Under the pieces are notes generated by a model that did no database searches, was not told the DNA's origin, and worked only from the letters and a program-made list of their open reading frames with translations. Made by a program: the position numbers and the translations under genes. A stretch of 64,000 bases of DNA, from NCBI GenBank assembly GCA_910591455.2, contig OU342817.1:16233915-16297914 (forward strand), given 5' to 3'. The stretch's first letter is position 1. Each line of letters starts with the position of its first letter. This DNA is from Pholis gunnellus (Eukaryota > Chordata > Actinopteri > Perciformes > Pholidae). Below, in pieces: positions 39,466 to 51,100 of the stretch.

Positions 39466-42312
39466 TCAAAAATCCGGGTCACCATCAGAATGTTTTGCCC
39501 TTTCTTCTTGATCTGCTTGTGCTGGATGTGACTTCCTCACCATTCTCCTCCATTCCTGCTCTGCCGGGTCAGAGGGCATGCCCCTTCGGGTCGGCTCGCC
39601 CTCCGTCGCTCCGTCACTGCAGCGTGTTCTCTTTGACTTCTGCTCTCGAGCTCCGGCGGTCTTACTGTTTGAACGCTGGCCTCGCTTTTCCCCCAAGTTG
39701 CCTTCTGAACTTCCCTTCGGCCTTCCTATGGGTCTACCTGTGCTCCTCCTCTTACGTTTTGGCATGGCTTTTCTCTCTTCCTGCACCTGCTCTTCTTCAA
39801 CGCCAAGCCCACCGCCTGTGCCTCTGTTGTTCTCCTGCGCGTCACCCACAGTTTTGCTTCTTCTACCCTTGTTCCGCTCTCCTCCAGAGCCCGGCGAGTG
39901 GCAACGCTGGACGTGACACTTCAGGCTCACGTTGTGAGTGAAGCTTTTGTCACAATGCGGACACTTATACGGTCTCTCCCCCGTGTGCAGGCGCATGTGG
40001 GATTTCAGGTGGCTGGTCTGGTTGAAGCCGCGTTGGCACACTGAACACTTGAACGGCCTGTCTCCCGTGTGCACGGCCAAGTGTCTCTGGAGATAACCTC
40101 GTTGAGCAAAGTCAATCCCGCAGATGTGACATTTTAACAGCTGGGGGCCTCTGATATCCTCCAGGTGGATTCTGCGCTCCTTATTTGTGGCGAAAGTCTC
40201 TGGACAGTCGGGACATTCATAGGGTTTTCCTTGAATCATGTGGATCTGCTCGTGGGTGACTTTGTCCACCTTTGTTTTGAACGTAGCGCGACAGAATTTG
40301 CACTGGTACTCGTAGTTGTCGTCGTGGATTCTGCTGTGTAAATTAAGAGCCCTCTCGCTGACACATCTCCGACCGCAATTGTTGCAAGAAAAAGGTTTAA
40401 TCTTGTGCTCGCATGTGTGAGGCCTCTGTTTATTGAAGAGCACCCCACACTCTGTGCAGAGCTGGCTGTGTTTGACAGGAAGTAGGGGATCATCATCATC
40501 TTCCTCCTCCTCTTTATTTTCAGTTTCCTCCTCAGATTCGTCATGAATCTCGCTCACCAGTGAGAGCTCCTCCTCTGGGTGCCAATCGTCGTCTGAATCC
40601 GTGTCGCCTTCGTCAGCCGATTCCTCCGTTTGGTCCTCCCTAATAACGGGGGCCATCTCAGACATGTCGGCCATACCGCTGCAGTTGTCGTCTGTTGACA
40701 ACATCTGGGAAAGGTTTAATGACAAAAATGGGAATGAGTGAAATGCCACATTTTTCAAAGTCCGTACACGATGATTAATACTGCCAAACAAAGGCAGGGG
40801 TGACTCATCAATTAATTTGGTCCAATTAGTGGAAAATGCCAATCACCACTGCCCAGAGTCCAAGGTGAAGTCTTAAAATGTCTTGTTTTGTCCAAAACCC
40901 AAAGATATTCAGTTTGCAATGATATATGATAAGGAGAAGCAGCAGTGTAAAAACTTCCTTGGATGCACAAACAGACGCAGTGTGTTTGGATTGTAGCACG
41001 TCTGACTATTACAGTCCTACCTGTTGGCTCTCTGGAGTTACTTCCTCTACTTCTGTCAGGTGTTGATCCTCATCTGTGGGGACACTGGCATCGACTTGGC
41101 TTTTCCACTGGTTCCTGTAGTCACACTGGAGACACTGCTGGTTCAAGATCATGAGCAACCCACAGGTGACCTTCTCCATCTGCACCTTAGAGCCACAGGA
41201 CGGGCACTCGCGGCTGAACAACTGGAGGAGACGCTTTTCATTCACGACGTACTTCCCTTTCATCTGCAGGAGTGCCGCTCTGAAACACGAGTTTCATTCA
41301 AATAGTGAGATGCAGCTTTTGAAAAGCTAAACCCTGGTGTAATCAAAGTACGATCGTTAAAGATTAGCTTACTTTTTCCTGATCATATCGAGGTTCACAA
41401 TGTTTCGTAGCATCTGACCATAATCTGACATGAAAGCATCTGGAACATCACTTGGCGCTGGGCTTTCTCTGGCAGCTGCAAATTCAATTTAACATTTATT
41501 ATATTAAATACTACATTGGAATGAATACCCACTCTTTTTATTAACACATAAACATGTCAAGTTTCTCACTTGTTGAAGGCGGGCCTGATTCTTCAGAACA
41601 GGAGGACGGACTGTCACATCTCTTCACTTCATCGTACTGAGCAGAAACCTCTGTGGTTTCCTCAGGCTCCTACACAAGGTCAGGGGAGTAAACGCTTGTG
41701 TTGTCGTAACAACATTTACCAACTGCATTTGATATTCTGTACAACTATATTTGTTCTGTGGCTCTGGCCTACTTTCTAATGGTTCATTTTAATTATGTAT
41801 TCGTTTAATAAGCAACTAAAACCACTTTGTGAATAAAAATTGTGCAACACATAGTGAAAGTTGACTGCGCCATCTCAGCCAGATGTGTTCATCAAAACAA
41901 TCCAGAAAGAATATAATGGAGTCAAAGTTAGTCAGTGGCTTTTGATTGATGTGCTGTGCGAGTAAGAAAGTGTAACTTGTGTATTTCTGTGTACTAATTT
42001 ATGATGTCGAAGCAGAATCATCACACATTCCAGCCTCACCTGGCGCGGCTCAGGCTCGTCTGGCTCTGACTTGACGCACAGTGACGGGACAGCGCTGGGC
42101 TTCAGCTGGACCGCGCCAGTCCGGCTTATAAAACTCTCAACTTTGAAATGTTGTCTGCAAACGGTGATATCAGTCCAGGACGATTCTTTGAGTCGTTGCC
42201 CGTTGACTTCAAGGAGGAACTGAACCCACTCAAGTCTCCTCTCCGGGTCCTCCGGTAACTTGAATCGTTGCGCACCGTGGCGCTCCGAGTCACAACCGAG
42301 CACGGAGCACAT
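39466..42312 (-). CDS. THAP-ZF 2: THAP + zinc-ribbon + C2H2 protein, shortened tail
   Basis: Paralogue of THAP-ZF 1 with one cassette. Exons: 42312-42040 (THAP; C2, C7, C52, H55 all present), 41669-41570, 41475-41373, 41279-41021 (C-x2-C-x20-C-x2-C), 40704-39466. Phases agree and give 657 aa. The true start is the ATG at 42312; the upstream TTG is not needed. The last exon has acidic stretches, a short degenerate finger and six finger units, but the third (CPDC...HLEDI) lacks its second histidine. Linker TGERP precedes finger 6. The C-terminus stops after DGDPDF because of an extra T compared with both paralogues, so the KKKRY and final AT-hook-like segment are lost. GRPIGRPK remains. Likely nuclear DNA-binding protein; target unknown. 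Confidence 0.87.
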
Positions 42313-42500
42313 CCTCAAGCTTTAAACGTGGCCGACCGGTTCACGGGGACTGGAAGACAGAGCTCGGCGTGGACTCCTATCAACGTGCCAAACGGTCAGG
42401 AGCTAACAGCTAGCCAGCCGTTGGCGGGCGGTAGAGTGGGCGAGGTCCGCGTGGTTCGGTATCGGGCGTATCCCGGCACGCCGTGCCAAGGTAGCTGATA
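42313..42500 (-). promoter_or_regulatory. Probable promoter/5' UTR of THAP-ZF 2
   Basis: CpG-rich flank with AGCTAACAGCTAGCC ending at 42415 and a G-rich GGGCGAGG near 42438. It matches the arrangement upstream of THAP-ZF 1. No TATA box seen. Confidence 0.45.
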
Positions 42501-43501
42501 CAGGAAGTGTTCTCCTTGGCCGCGAGAGCACGCATGCGTTCAGTAGAACGCGCACCCACATTACTACGCCCCGATTTCACTTAAATAAATGTAAAACAGT
42601 GGATTGTTTAATGTATTGTTTTAGTAATGTTTTATTAACGACATTTCGCAAAGTAACACATGGCTCATCTGTCAAAATAAATATAATATGTATAACGTTA
42701 TAATAATATAGACATATCAAGCATATCATTCACTGCAGTGACGTGAGAATGTCATAGAAAAGGGTACTTTTGAAGAACCTCCTTCAATCCTGTTCAAATC
42801 TGCACCCAACCCTTCTGAGGGTCCATGATTTCACACAGACCATCATACCTGTAACTCTTCTCAGCAGCACATGAGACTGACTTTCAAGCAGTTCAAAGAT
42901 CACTCATCATCACATATGGCAGTGGTAGTATTAGAAACTTACAACAGAAAAGAATGCAGGCACTTAACATCAGCCCTGTTTAATATACTTTTATCCACTT
43001 TGACCATTTGTTCCGGTAACAGGGTTCAATAGTATTTTCAAATCAAAGCGAGAGCTTCTCTTGAAAAAGGTACAGTTGTGTAGAACTTAGGGGGATCTAT
43101 TTCCATGAACAGAATACAACATTAATAAGTATGTTTTCTTAAGTGCAAAATCAGCTGAAAATAAGAATCGTTGTGTTTTTAATCTTAGAATGATCTGTTT
43201 GTATCTACATACAGAGCGTGTCCTCTTCTGGGTTCCGGCCGCCATGATTCTACGGTAGCCCAGATGGACAAACCAGACACTCTGGCTTTAGAAAGCGCCA
43301 TTAGCGCTTTCACTATTTTTTTGTGTGTCTGCCAATCTGCCTCCTTCAACAGCAGAAGGCGATGAAATGTCACTTACACTCTAGCCTATAGGTGTATAAG
43401 TGCTTTGCCTGTCTTATGAAATCAGTCTACTATCCACTTTATGTGGCTCCTTTCTTTTCACAGTCGTTGAAACCAGATTCATTCCTTCAGCTCAGTTCAT
43501 T
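42501..43501. other. Spacer between THAP-ZF 2 and THAP-ZF 3
   Basis: About 1 kb with no ORF of note. Part of it should be the 3' UTR of THAP-ZF 3, since both genes run on the minus strand. Confidence 0.5.
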
Positions 43502-46500
43502 CTAAGAGTCGCCTTTAGGATTCTTCCGTGGTCTTCCCCGACGCTTCCCCGAGCTTTTACCCCTGCTGTACCTCTTTTTCTTTCTTTCTTGCGGGTCAAA
43601 ATCACAGTCAATCTCAGAATCGTTTGGTCTTCTCCTTGATCTCGCTGTGTTCTTGATCGCCTCCTTGCTGCTCTCCTCTTCCTCCTCCGCCGAATCACAC
43701 GTGCCGCTGTCGCTGGGCTTGGCCTCGCTTTCGTCATCCCTGCTTTGTGTTCTCTTTGACTTCCGCCCTCGCGGTTTTCCAGACTTGGCGTTTGAAGACT
43801 GGCCTTCCTCTGAGTTGCCTGGTTCATGGCGCTTGGGCCTTCCGATGGGCCTACCTGTGCTTTTCTTTTTGGGTCTATATATCATCTCCCTCTGCGCCTC
43901 CTCCTCCTCCTCCTCCTCCTCTGTGTCCTGCTCGTCCTCCACATTGTCCAGCCCTGAATCTGCACCTCTCTTGTTCCCATTATCCTGAGCATCACGAGTG
44001 TCACTTGCCCTTTTGTTTCTCTTCTCTTTCATCTGTTCACGTCCAGAGCCCGGCGAGTGGCAACGCTGGACGTGACTCTTCAGGCTCACGTTGTGATTGA
44101 AGCTTTTGGCACAATGCGGACACTTATACGGTCTCTCCCCCGTGTGCAGGCGCATGTGGGATTTCAGGTGGCCTGCCTGCTTGAAGCCGCGTTGGCACTC
44201 TGAACACTTGAACGGCCTGTCTCCCGTGTGCACGGCCAAGTGTCTCTGGAGAGAAAGGGGCCAGAGGAAGTCAATCCCGCAGATGTGACATTTTAACTGC
44301 TGGGGGCCTCTGATATCCTCCAGGTGGATTCTGCGCTCCTTATTTGTGGCGAAAGTCTCTGGACAGTCGGGACATTTATAGGGTTTTCCTTGGGTCACGT
44401 GGATCTGCTCGTGGGTGATTTTGTCCACCTTTGTTTTGAACGTAGCGCGACAGAATTTGCACTGGTACTCGTAGTTCTCGTCGTGGATCCTGCTGTGAGT
44501 AATCAGGGCTTTGTCGCTGACACATCTCTTCCCGCAAATGTTGCAAGAAAAAGGTTTAACCTTGTGCTCGCATGTGTGAGACCTCCGTTTATTGTAAAGC
44601 ACCCCACACTCTGCGCAGAGCCGACTGTGTTTGACAGGAAGTGGGGGATAATCGCCATCTTCTTCTTCTTCTTCTTCTTCTTCATCCTCTTCGTCGTCGT
44701 CGTCGTCGTCGTCGTCGTCTTCTTCATCTTCATCTTCGGTTTCCTCCTCAATTTTCTTTATCAGCACTCTAGCATGAGAAGAGCCGTTCACTGGCTTCCA
44801 ATCATGGCCTGAATCCAAGTCCCCCTCATCACTCGATTCATCGAGTGGCTCGCTCTGCTCATCAAGAACTGCAACAATCTCATGGACCCCTGTGGCCCCC
44901 TGTGACACAATGACAAGGAGGGGATGAGTAGGAACGTAAGCCTATACAGTAGACTGTCTTGAGTATTACAACTGAAACAAGAAGACGGTGCAAGCAGAGA
45001 AATGTATTATGATTTATGATTATAACCAAACAGTTTATAAAACCCTCAACTAAGGCATAGACAATACTGAATAGTGTTGTGTGTGTGTGTGTGGTTTTCT
45101 TATAGATACTTTCTGGATACTGTCTAAATACGTTGTCGTGAGTCTGACTATTACAGTCCTACCTGTTGGCTCTCTGGAGTTACTTCTTCTACTTTGGTCA
45201 GGTGTTGATCCTCATCTGTTGGGACACTGGCATCGACTTGGCTTTTCCACTGGTTCCTGTAGTCACACTGAAGACACTGCTGGTTCAAGACGATGAGCAA
45301 CCCACAGGTGACCTTCTCCATCTTCACCTTAGAGCCACAGGACGGGCACTTGCGGCGGAACAACTGGAGGAGACGCTTTTCATTCACGACGTACTTCCCT
45401 TTCATCTGCAGGAGTGCAGCTCTGAAAGATCAATGTAGATGAAAAATATGAAAACATCAACCTGATGTGAAAAGTAGCCAAAGCAAGCAGAACGTTAAGA
45501 AAACTTACTTTTGTCCGATCAAATCAAAATCCATATGTTTTGGTTGCATCTGGCCAGATACAAAAGTATCAGTTGAACACGAGAGGACCTCAGTCGGGCT
45601 TCCTTGGACGGCTGCAAATTAAGTTTGAAGTGTGAGAAAAATCCCTTCACTGCGCTTCATTTTCAAAAACACATTTTTTTTTTATAATCAAACACTTTTA
45701 CCCATCGACTCTTCCGAAAAGGCAGTAGGGCCATCACGTGTTTTAAGTTGATCACGCAGACAAGCAACTTCTGTGGTTTCCTCAGGCTCCTACACAGAGT
45801 AACAAAAGTAAAAGCTTGTAGTTGTAACAAAAACGCAACAAACAGAACATTAAGAACTACGTGTGGTCCATGTCAAAGTACCATGTGTTTTGATTTACTT
45901 TAATTCCATTCTCAGCTTTGCAAAAAACAAAACAATGTGTTTAATTCTCTTCTTTTTTTTTGTACCACTTGCCCGATCGGGAATGCGAGTTGCTAGATTT
46001 CCCAGCCCGCCATGGCACTTAACTTTGGCCCTTAACGGGCCATCATAGCCTCATCATTGAGCCCTGCACAGCACTACTGTGTGGTAGCTGAAATCAATAA
46101 CGGCAACATGCAAGAACACAAGACGTGGATGATAGCACTAACAGTCAGTTTGCTTTTGAAAAAAACAAATGTGGATCTGCACCTCCTTCATATTTAGAGT
46201 GTAACAGGTTTTAACTGTGTTGCCTCCTATGACTCTTATATTGAGTCTCATGCGTACAGTATAAATGCCTAACCTGTGCATCTCTCTTATTTGCATTTTA
46301 AAAAGTAAAAAATGATGTTAATTGACAATACAATTGTAATTCTGCTTTGTTAGTGCGTCTTAACTTTATTTGATAAACAAGTAAACACCTACTTGTCTAT
46401 CTGGGGACAATAGAACAATTCTTAAACTGTAACAGTACTTGGCAATACAATTCACTTAATTCACTTAGTTTAGGCTTCACCCCAGATCAGATATAATATA

Positions 46501-46882
46501 AACTATTTATATGTCAAACGTAGGATGCAGCATTACATTTTAAGTGAGATAGAGACCATGTTCACAGCTGTCAAAGTAGACTCACCACACATGTTGTCTC
46601 GGGCTCTTCTGACTGGAGACACAGTGATGGGACAGCACCGGGTCTCAACGTCAGCAGGACCTCACCGGTCACACCCGGATGTTTCGGTGTCCGGCTGTCA
46701 AAACAGTCATCTCTAAAGTGTTCGCTACAAATCGTGATGTCTGTCCAGGACGACTCTCTAAATCGCTGCGTGTTGACTGTGGCGAGAAACTGAACCCACT
46801 CCAGCCTCCTCTCCGGGTCCTCCGGCAACTTGAAGCGCCGCGCGCCGCGACGCCCCGAGTCACATCCGACGACGGAGCACAT
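43502..46882 (-). CDS. THAP-ZF 3: THAP + zinc-ribbon + C2H2 gene with a frame break in exon 3
   Basis: Exons by splice sites: 46882-46586 (THAP; C2, C7, C52, H55), 45789-45702, 45611-45510, 45421-45163 (C-x2-C-x20-C-x2-C), 44899-43502 (465 aa with poly-Asp/poly-Glu, six finger units of which the third lacks its second His, GRPIGRPK and a final KRRGRPRK AT hook). Exon 3 is 102 nt where frame needs 103. It has 11 nt between CCAAAC and GATTTG where the other genes have 12, so reading from the THAP exon meets TGA within exon 3. An ATG just before the break site (coding MDFDLIGQK) is in frame with exon 4, so a THAP-less protein could still be made. Otherwise this is a recent pseudogene or a sequence error. 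Confidence 0.78.
44660..44735 (-). repeat. Coding poly-Asp/poly-Glu repeat in THAP-ZF 3
   Basis: The plus strand shows (TTC)n followed by (GTC)n. On the coding strand these give a run of GAC codons (Asp) and then GAA/GAG codons (Glu), lying between the gene's N-terminal region and the first finger. Confidence 0.9.
45790..46585 (-). other. Intron 1 of THAP-ZF 3
   Basis: AT-rich intron between the THAP exon and linker exon 2. No exon or clear repeat seen. Confidence 0.6.
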
Positions 46883-47110
46883 CCTGCAGACACGTCCTGT
46901 CCCCTGCAGCTCTTAACGTGGTGCGGTCCGGTCCGCGTTTTAAATGTCCATAAAGAGACGGACACACTGGGTTTTTCACTTCCGAACTCAACGACAGCGC
47001 TAAGCTACATTAGCTAGCCGTTGTTGCGACGGTAGTGATGGCGACTGGGTGGGCGGGGTGTTAAGGAGAGGTACGCGCGGTTTGTTGTCAGGCGTACACC
47101 GGTTAGTGTA
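46883..47110 (-). promoter_or_regulatory. Probable promoter/5' UTR of THAP-ZF 3
   Basis: CpG-rich flank with TTAGCTAGCC (GCTAGCC at 47013-47019) and a GC box GGGCGGGGT (47051-47059), in the same order as upstream of the other two copies. Confidence 0.5.
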
Positions 47111-48080
47111 GCTTTATAGAAGATATATGGGAGTCTAGAAGTTTTCTATCACTAACAAAACTAAATAAAACCTGCAGACCAAAGGTGACAGTTGACTTGT
47201 TACAGAAACAAATAAAGTATAAAGTCATTAACACTAACTACACTAGTCAGCATGACAGACAGCCCTTCACCGTTAAAGAAAAGAGACCAAAGTGAGGCCA
47301 TTGTTGTAATATTCATTTAGCAGTATGACACGCTGCAGTGTTTTTGGAGGTGGATTCGACCAGACACGGTGGTGTTTTTGGATCTGCAAAATGGTCAGCA
47401 CATGTCGTAGCTTTTGTTTTATTTCCCCGTTTCCTCGTCACTCTCACGTTACCTACTTGCGGTTGCGGACACACTGACTCCATCAACAGACTCATTATTA
47501 GTATAAAAGTTCTGCAGCAGTTAATGAACAGAAAAGATGAGGGAAAAACTGAATTTAGTCCCATGAAAGTTTCAAAGTGCAGATGCGTGCTGCAGGCCTG
47601 GGGATACTCCAGTAGGTGGTGCTGTTCTACTTCAAAAGTGTTGCCAGTTTCTGACTATGTTTCTGACTATATTTTACATCACTTCTGAATTTTCATATGG
47701 TAGGAACTGGTAGGATTTCTTTTTTTTGTGTATTTTTGTTGATAATACACTTTATATTACCTTATTTTCCAGACTATGGAATTTGGAATGCATATATATT
47801 AAAGGCTTTCCCACTATAACCTTTATTTAATCAGGGACATCCCAATAAGATCAAGCTTTCATTGACCTTACTACCTATGAAATTAAACAACATACTGAAG
47901 AAAAATAATATATTAGAATATTTATACATGATGTCCAACAGAACATAAAATACAATTTGATAAACAATAAAAATGCCGAAAGAAAATAAATAATTCAGTT
48001 AAAACAAGTTGTAACCTACAGTTAAAACACATACAAAACCCTCCTGAGTGTCCTCAGTCATACATTCACAAAAGATGACC

Positions 48081-48134
48081 TGTGTGTGTGCGTGCATGCG
48101 TGCGTGCGTGTGTGCGTGCGTGCGTGCGCGTGCG
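48081..48134. repeat. (GT)/(GTGC) alternating purine-pyrimidine tract
   Basis: GTGTGTGTGCGTGCATGCGT and onward, strictly alternating purine and pyrimidine for about 54 bp. Confidence 0.9.
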
Positions 48135-51100
48135 AGTTGCTTTGTATAGCAGTTAACAGATCTAATCCCCCCCCAAGACAAAGAATGAAGAACACATGTT
48201 TTCCAGGAGGTGGAGCATTCGGTGCTTGCCTCATGTTTAGTGTCTCAGAGGATCTGTAAGTGTGAACCACGAAGAGTCATTGAATTCTTAGAGTCTTATA
48301 ACTATTTAATGTCTCTCGGGGCATTTGTCAGGACGTCAACACATAGTCCAGTTATTGACACATTGTGCATCATGTACATGTCCAGTAATACAAGTTTCTT
48401 AAACGTTCCATGCAGATGATTCTCAACAGATGAACAACTTGTTAAGAATCCCAAAATGTATAATTAGTCTACACGTATGAGCAATCACATGGCCATACTT
48501 TAAACTCTTCGGTAAAATGTTTTTTGGAACCTTTCTTTTGAAAATCAGTAGACACCCTGGCCTGGCATCACATCTTACAGCGACGTTGTGGCTGAAACAT
48601 GTGCTCAGGGTCATGTCTGTGGTTTCAAACATCAGGCCCATCACACATATAACTAATATCCAAAAACATAAAGGGCCTTCCGACAAGAGAGCGGAATGAT
48701 TGGGCTTTTGTGGATTGACATACTGAGGATATAGGATGCATGTTATTTCATGTGTCCATTAATCAGTGCTGCATATATCTGCCCCGAGGAGGCCAGTCGA
48801 TCAATATCTCATCACACTGACTCCACATTCATTAGTGTCCTTGTGTTTGTTTGAATGTGTGCACCACATGCTTGTGTGTACCACATGCTTGCGGTATGTA
48901 CACAGTAGCTATTATTTAGTCCAGAGAAATCTGAATGGAAATCTTTGTTCGTAATGAGTGTTTGGCCTTATTCAGAAATGGAGCAATATCAATTACCATA
49001 CCAATGTGAGTCGAGGACAGTCTGCATTCCAGTTGCCTTACTTTGCCTTACTTTACTTACTTTGATATCATCATTCACCGACGGCATATTTGCTGAGTGT
49101 GCTGCAACTTCAAAGGCTGATGCTCGGTCGGAATGTGCTGTTAAACTGTAAACATTAGGAGGGGGCAATAAACCCGTCAGTGCACACAAACAGCCAGTGT
49201 GAGAAGATCATTTCCACGGTTTACACAGCAACAAACCCGTTCCTTTCATGATGATCACTGTCAATATGAAGCCCCCATGTGACGGAGCCCGAGGAAGGAG
49301 GGGAATACCGTTCCAAAAAGTGTAGAGAATTAAATATTCCTGGGTGTTTTGAGCACAACAGGAATTTGACCCCTGACTCCCATTTACGTTCTATCCTCCT
49401 TCATCCTATGAACTCTGGGAACGAGCGAGAGCTGCAGTCGAAACACGTTAGCTGCCATTCACATTCCCGGAGGAATGTTGGCGAGTCTTCACAATGTTGT
49501 CAGTCATTACGCCAGATAAGAGGTCTGAGTTCATAAATTAGATTGATGGCATACCACCCGGTCCTGATCTGTGTTTTCACACACAAGCTTCTCTGTCAGA
49601 AGCACCCAGCACTGTTTTCCTTCTTTGACCTGTCATGTTTTACTATGTGAATATAAAAGCACCATCACACTGGGCTGAAACATTTCAACCCAATGCAGGT
49701 TGTTGAGTTGTGTTGGGTCGAAACATCACCAACAAGGTCAAATTCCAGCGTGCAGATACTTTTCTCTTGTATTCCTGTGATGTTTAGATACTCGCCTTCG
49801 ATCCCGCTAAGCTTGGATGTGGATGTGCACTCAACTTTATGCCCTCGTTTAACTTATGTCTCAACCGGTGTAACACTAAGAAATTGTGATGTAGTGCTAA
49901 CAGAGACATTCAGTGTTTTACTTCCTCCCCTCCACGGGGAGGTCACAGCACCGAATCAGCACCTCTGGAACTGTCGAGATTCAGTGTCTTGCTCAAGGAC
50001 GCTTCAGCAGAAAGGATGCTTGGCAAGGTTAGTGGATTGTGAAAACACACCCTGCACACATATTCAACATACAAGGACTACTGCCCAAGAGGAATACAGT
50101 AATGTAAGAAACATCAAAGCATCAATAACATTTCATCTAATTTCTTCAAAAAAAAACAGGAATAGTTGCGTAATGAATGTTATCTGAAGAAAATATAAAC
50201 AGATAAACATTATTTTAGGAAAACTACAGTTAATTTATCGACAGCGCATTCTTTCAAAATGGCTGACAGTGTGTGATACTTTAAAATAGGACCCATGGCA
50301 AACTTTCTATCCATCTATTCTATTGTATCTATTGCTGCTGTTGACTGGGTTCCCCCAGAACCTCAATACATCGGTACATTTTCAAAAGCACTCGTTAAAA
50401 CAGAAAACATTGACGTGACGTCATTGGGAACAAACTGATTGAACACCTGTGAGATATGAGAACAAGCAGACCAGCAGGGACCCCAGCTGGTAGGATGAGG
50501 GCTAATTACTTATCAATGATTAATCAGCTGATCAGTTGCAAGCATTAATAAAAGCAATGTGGTTGAACATTGTAAAATAAATCCAATTGTCTAGGGGGTT
50601 TATCCTTTCTATGTGGTAATATTCTACTAATACATGTTGGTAATAAATGTATCAATGCTCATGGATTTCTCATTTTCTAATAAGCCATCAAGTCTCAAAT
50701 GTTACGTTTTAAATAAAGTGATTTAATATCAAGTGTGCTGACGTGAGAATGAATAAGTTGTTGAAGGATGTTGGTGCAGATGATCTGCAGCCTCTTTCTA
50801 GCCTTTTCTAGTTTGTTGTTATTATTGGCTTATAACTGATCAATTGGGAATTTGTTTGACCTAAAGACGTTAGTTACAACTTGATAACCCCTTTATTAAG
50901 GGAGCCTGTTTTAGAAAGTGATACTGTTGCATTTTGTAAAGGTATTAAACCAAAACAATCAAGATGGCCAAAAACGTGTAGTGTGACATGTTTTCATCGT
51001 AACAAACCAAATATGGAACCAAGAAGTCACACTACTCATTGCTCCACATTTATGAAGTAAAATGTGTGAAATCTTCTCTCCCACAGCCAGATTTCAGATT

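Noticed and set aside
44899..44908. Met-Ser-Gln as the start of the THAP-ZF 3 finger exon
   Set aside because: Those codons overlap the splice acceptor GTGTCACAG; by homology the exon starts at 44899 without an initiator.
49682..49727. Small hairpin TTTCAACCCAA...TTGGGTCGAAA as a microRNA precursor
   Set aside because: The stem is only about 11 bp and does not match any microRNA I know.
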